This document shows, piece after piece, positions 62,221-64,000 of a stretch of DNA of 64,000 nt (position 1 is its first letter; each line of letters opens with the position of its first letter). Where the stretch lies: NCBI RefSeq assembly GCF_008704995.1, contig NZ_CP023747.1, positions 4,180,501 through 4,244,500 on the forward strand, written 5' to 3'. Origin of the DNA: Streptomyces nodosus. GTDB lineage: Bacteria; Actinomycetota; Actinomycetes; Streptomycetales; Streptomycetaceae. The notes below the pieces were generated by a model, which searched no databases, had not been told where the DNA came from, and saw nothing but the letters and a program-made list of their open reading frames with translations. Both the position numbers and the translations under genes were made by a program.

Positions 62221-63030
62221 ATGAGCCAGAAAGTCGCAGTCCTCGGCACCGGAAAGATCGGCGAAGCCCTGCTCAGCGGAATGATCCGAGCCGGCTGGGC
62301 CCCCGCCGACCTCCTGGTCACCGCCCGCCGCCGGGAGCGGGCCGAGGAACTCCGCGCCCGCCATGGCGTCACCCCGGTCACCAACGCCGAGGCGGCGAAG
62401 ACCGCCGACACCCTGATCCTCACGGTCAAGCCCCAGGACATGGGTGTGCTCCTCGACGAACTCGCCCCGCACATTCCCGCCGACCGCCTGGTCATCAGCG
62501 GTGCCGCCGGCATCCCCACCTCCTTCTTCGAGGCCCGCCTCGCCGCCGGCACCCCGGTCGTCCGGGTGATGACGAACACCCCCGCCCTCGTCGACCAGGC
62601 CATGTCCGTCATCTCCCCGGGCAGCCACGCCACCGAGGCCCATCTCTCCCACGCGGAGGAGATCTTCGGCGCGGTCGGCAAGACGCTCCGCGTCCCCGAG
62701 TCGCAGCAGGACGCCTGCACCGCCCTGTCGGGCTCGGGGCCCGCGTACTTCTTCTATCTGGTCGAGGCCATGACCGACGCCGGGATCCTGCTCGGTCTGC
62801 CCCGCGACAAGGCGCATGAGCTGATCGTCCAGTCCGCGATCGGGGCGGCGGTGATGCTCCGGGACAGCGGCGAGCACCCGGTGAAGCTCCGCGAGAACGT
62901 CAGCTCGCCCGCCGGTACGACGATCAACGCGATCCGTGAGCTGGAGAACCACGGGGTGCGTGCCGCGCTCATCGCGGCGCTGGAGGCCGCCCGGGACCGC
63001 AGCCGCGAGCTGGCCTCCGGCAACAACTGA
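62221..63030 (+). CDS. proC: Pyrroline-5-carboxylate reductase
   Basis: 269 residues. Final step of proline synthesis. NAD(P)-binding loop VAVLGTGKIGEALLSGM, VTARRRERAEELR, VKPQDMGVLLDELAPH, VRVMTNTPALVDQAM, and the C-terminal ALSGSGPAYFFYLVEAMTDAG, NVSSPAGTTINAIRELE signatures are present. CGGAGGACACTCGCACC precedes the ATG. It is a single-gene unit with a shared terminator facing trpS. Confidence 0.96.
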   Translation: MSQKVAVLGTGKIGEALLSGMIRAGWAPADLLVTARRRERAEELRARHGVTPVTNAEAAKTADTLILTVKPQDMGVLLDELAPHIPADRLVISGAAGIPTSFFEARLAAGTPVVRVMTNTPALVDQAMSVISPGSHATEAHLSHAEEIFGAVGKTLRVPESQQDACTALSGSGPAYFFYLVEAMTDAGILLGLPRDKAHELIVQSAIGAAVMLRDSGEHPVKLRENVSSPAGTTINAIRELENHGVRAALIAALEAARDRSRELASGNN

Positions 63031-63039
63031 CGGCCGGCC

Positions 63040-63087
63040 CGTCCCCGTGCCCGCTGCCGTGCGGAACCGGCCGCGGGCACGGGGACG
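63040..63087. terminator. Bidirectional terminator between proC and trpS
   Basis: A perfect 15-bp stem, CGTCCCCGTGCCCGC with its complement, around an 18-nt loop that can itself fold. It lies between two convergent stops. Confidence 0.75.
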
Positions 63088-63093
63088 CACTCT

Positions 63094-64000
63094 TCAGAGG
63101 GCGGGCGGCAGACCGATCGCCCGGTACGCCGCGTCCACTCGCGGCCTGGCCATCCCTCTCGCCCGTTCCGCCCCGGTCCTCAGCACCCCGTCCACATGGC
63201 CGGGATCCGCGCACAGCGCCCGGTGCCGCTCCTGCAGCGGACGCAGCACTTCGACCACGGCCTCCGCGGTGTCCTTCTTCAGGGCGCCATAGGTGTCGTA
63301 CGCACCGCTCAGCTCCTGCGGGGTCACGTCCTGGCAGGCGGCCAGGATCTCCAGCAGGTTCGCCACCCCGGGCCGCCCCTCGGGGTCGTACACCACATCG
63401 GATCCGCTGTCGGTCACGGCGCGCATGATCTTCTTACGCACCACATCGGGTTCGTCGAGCAGATAGACGATGCCCGGCCCCGAGTCGTCCGACTTCCCCA
63501 TCTTGGACGTGGGGTCCTGGAGGTTCATGATCCGGGCCGCGACCTTCGGAGGGGTCGCCCGGGGCACCACGAACGTGTGCCCGTACCGCTGGTTGAACCG
63601 CACTGCCAGATCCCGGGTCAGCTCCACATGCTGGGTCTGGTCCTCCCCCACAGGAACCTCGTCCGTCCCGTAGGCCAGGATGTCCGCCGCCATCAGCACG
63701 GGATACGTCAGCAAGGACAGCCGTACGCTGCCGCCCCGCTCCCGCTCGCGCGGCGCCTTCTCCTTGTACTGGATCATCCTGCGCATCTCGCCGTCCGTGG
63801 CCACACACTCGAGCAGATACGACAGCCGGGCGTGCTCGTCCACATGGCTCTGCACGAACACGGTGCACAGCTCCGGATCGAGCCCCGAGGCCAGCAGCAG
63901 CGTCGCGGTCTGCCGGCTGAGCCGGAACACCCGCGCCGGATCGTGGTCCACGGTCAGGGCGTGCAGATCGACGACGCAGAAGAGCGCGTCGGACTGGTGC
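63094..64000 (-). CDS. trpS: Tryptophan-tRNA ligase, C-terminal 301 residues (N terminus outside window)
   Basis: The frame runs through the right edge without a start; the N-terminal HIGH region is outside. Seen are FVQSHVDEHARLSYLLECVAT, YPVLMAADILAYGTDEVPVGEDQTQHVELTRDLA and the KMSKS loop as TSKMGKSDDS. C-terminal helical anticodon region ends AYRAIGLPPAL. S. coelicolor has two TrpRS; from memory the trpS near proC is the indolmycin-resistant auxiliary enzyme. That assignment is inference. Confidence 0.93.
   Translation of the reverse strand, partial: HQSDALFCVVDLHALTVDHDPARVFRLSRQTATLLLASGLDPELCTVFVQSHVDEHARLSYLLECVATDGEMRRMIQYKEKAPRERERGGSVRLSLLTYPVLMAADILAYGTDEVPVGEDQTQHVELTRDLAVRFNQRYGHTFVVPRATPPKVAARIMNLQDPTSKMGKSDDSGPGIVYLLDEPDVVRKKIMRAVTDSGSDVVYDPEGRPGVANLLEILAACQDVTPQELSGAYDTYGALKKDTAEAVVEVLRPLQERHRALCADPGHVDGVLRTGAERARGMARPRVDAAYRAIGLPPAL

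Overview
The window is a chromosomal segment of a Streptomyces (or a very close relative). G+C is very high with strong third-position G/C bias, GTG starts are common, and the gene content is diagnostic: Lsr2, the sigE-cseA-cseB-cseC envelope-stress operon, DisA/RadA, ClpC, and an actinobacterial FtsH. From memory, the backbone hpt-ftsH-folE-fol genes-DUF3180-membrane protein-DUF2520-panC-coaX-lsr2-clpC-mutY-disA-radA follows the order seen in Mycobacterium tuberculosis, so this is old core chromosome with Streptomyces-specific genes inserted. No prophage, CRISPR array, rRNA, tRNA or intact transposase was seen.

Layout. 1-8.5 kb: end of hpt, ftsH, folE, then a reverse-strand folate block (folP, NTF2-like, folB, folK, DUF3180) and an MprF-like membrane acyltransferase. 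8.7-22 kb: a membrane esterase, a coiled-coil membrane protein, two coupled PH-domain membrane proteins, an orphan NuoD paralogue facing a MidA-type methyltransferase, a NarL-type two-component system, a TmrB-like ATPase, an ArsR-like regulator and a threonine-aldolase-like enzyme. 22-28 kb: a tightly overlapping cofactor operon, DUF2520-panC-nadB-nadC-coaX. 28-38 kb: small conserved proteins, a BlaI-type repressor, N-acetylglutamate synthase, lsr2, clpC, a secreted M23 peptidase and a TetR/MFS efflux pair. 38-48 kb: AraC and VOC proteins, the sigE-cse operon, mutY, a secreted DUF4232-like protein, disA and radA. 48-64 kb: a sigma-factor-like/BACON fusion, a Cys-rich protein divergent from a Ppx/GppA phosphatase, a TIM-barrel isomerase, TetR, ilvD, a PQQ-repeat Ser/Thr kinase divergent from twin SH3 proteins, a methyltransferase, an ABC exporter, proC and the C-terminal part of trpS.

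Functional themes are cofactor synthesis (folate, NAD, pantothenate/CoA), protein quality control (FtsH, ClpC), cell-envelope stress (SigE-Cse, M23 peptidase, kinase, MprF-like protein), genome integrity and c-di-AMP signalling (MutY, DisA, RadA), and small-molecule efflux under local regulators.

The signals I consider most worth following are: (i) the orphan NuoD that retains an HRG arginine and sits tail-to-tail with a MidA/NDUFAF7-type methyltransferase; (ii) two 160-bp palindromic MITE-like elements with related cores, one of which abuts the disA stop codon; (iii) at least sixteen genes with a TAnnnT box 6-8 nt before the start codon, implying leaderless transcripts; (iv) a perfect 22-bp palindrome lying across the start codon of an ABC exporter; (v) degenerate long-period repeats in two intergenic regions; and (vi) a sigma-factor-like/transmembrane/BACON fusion protein.
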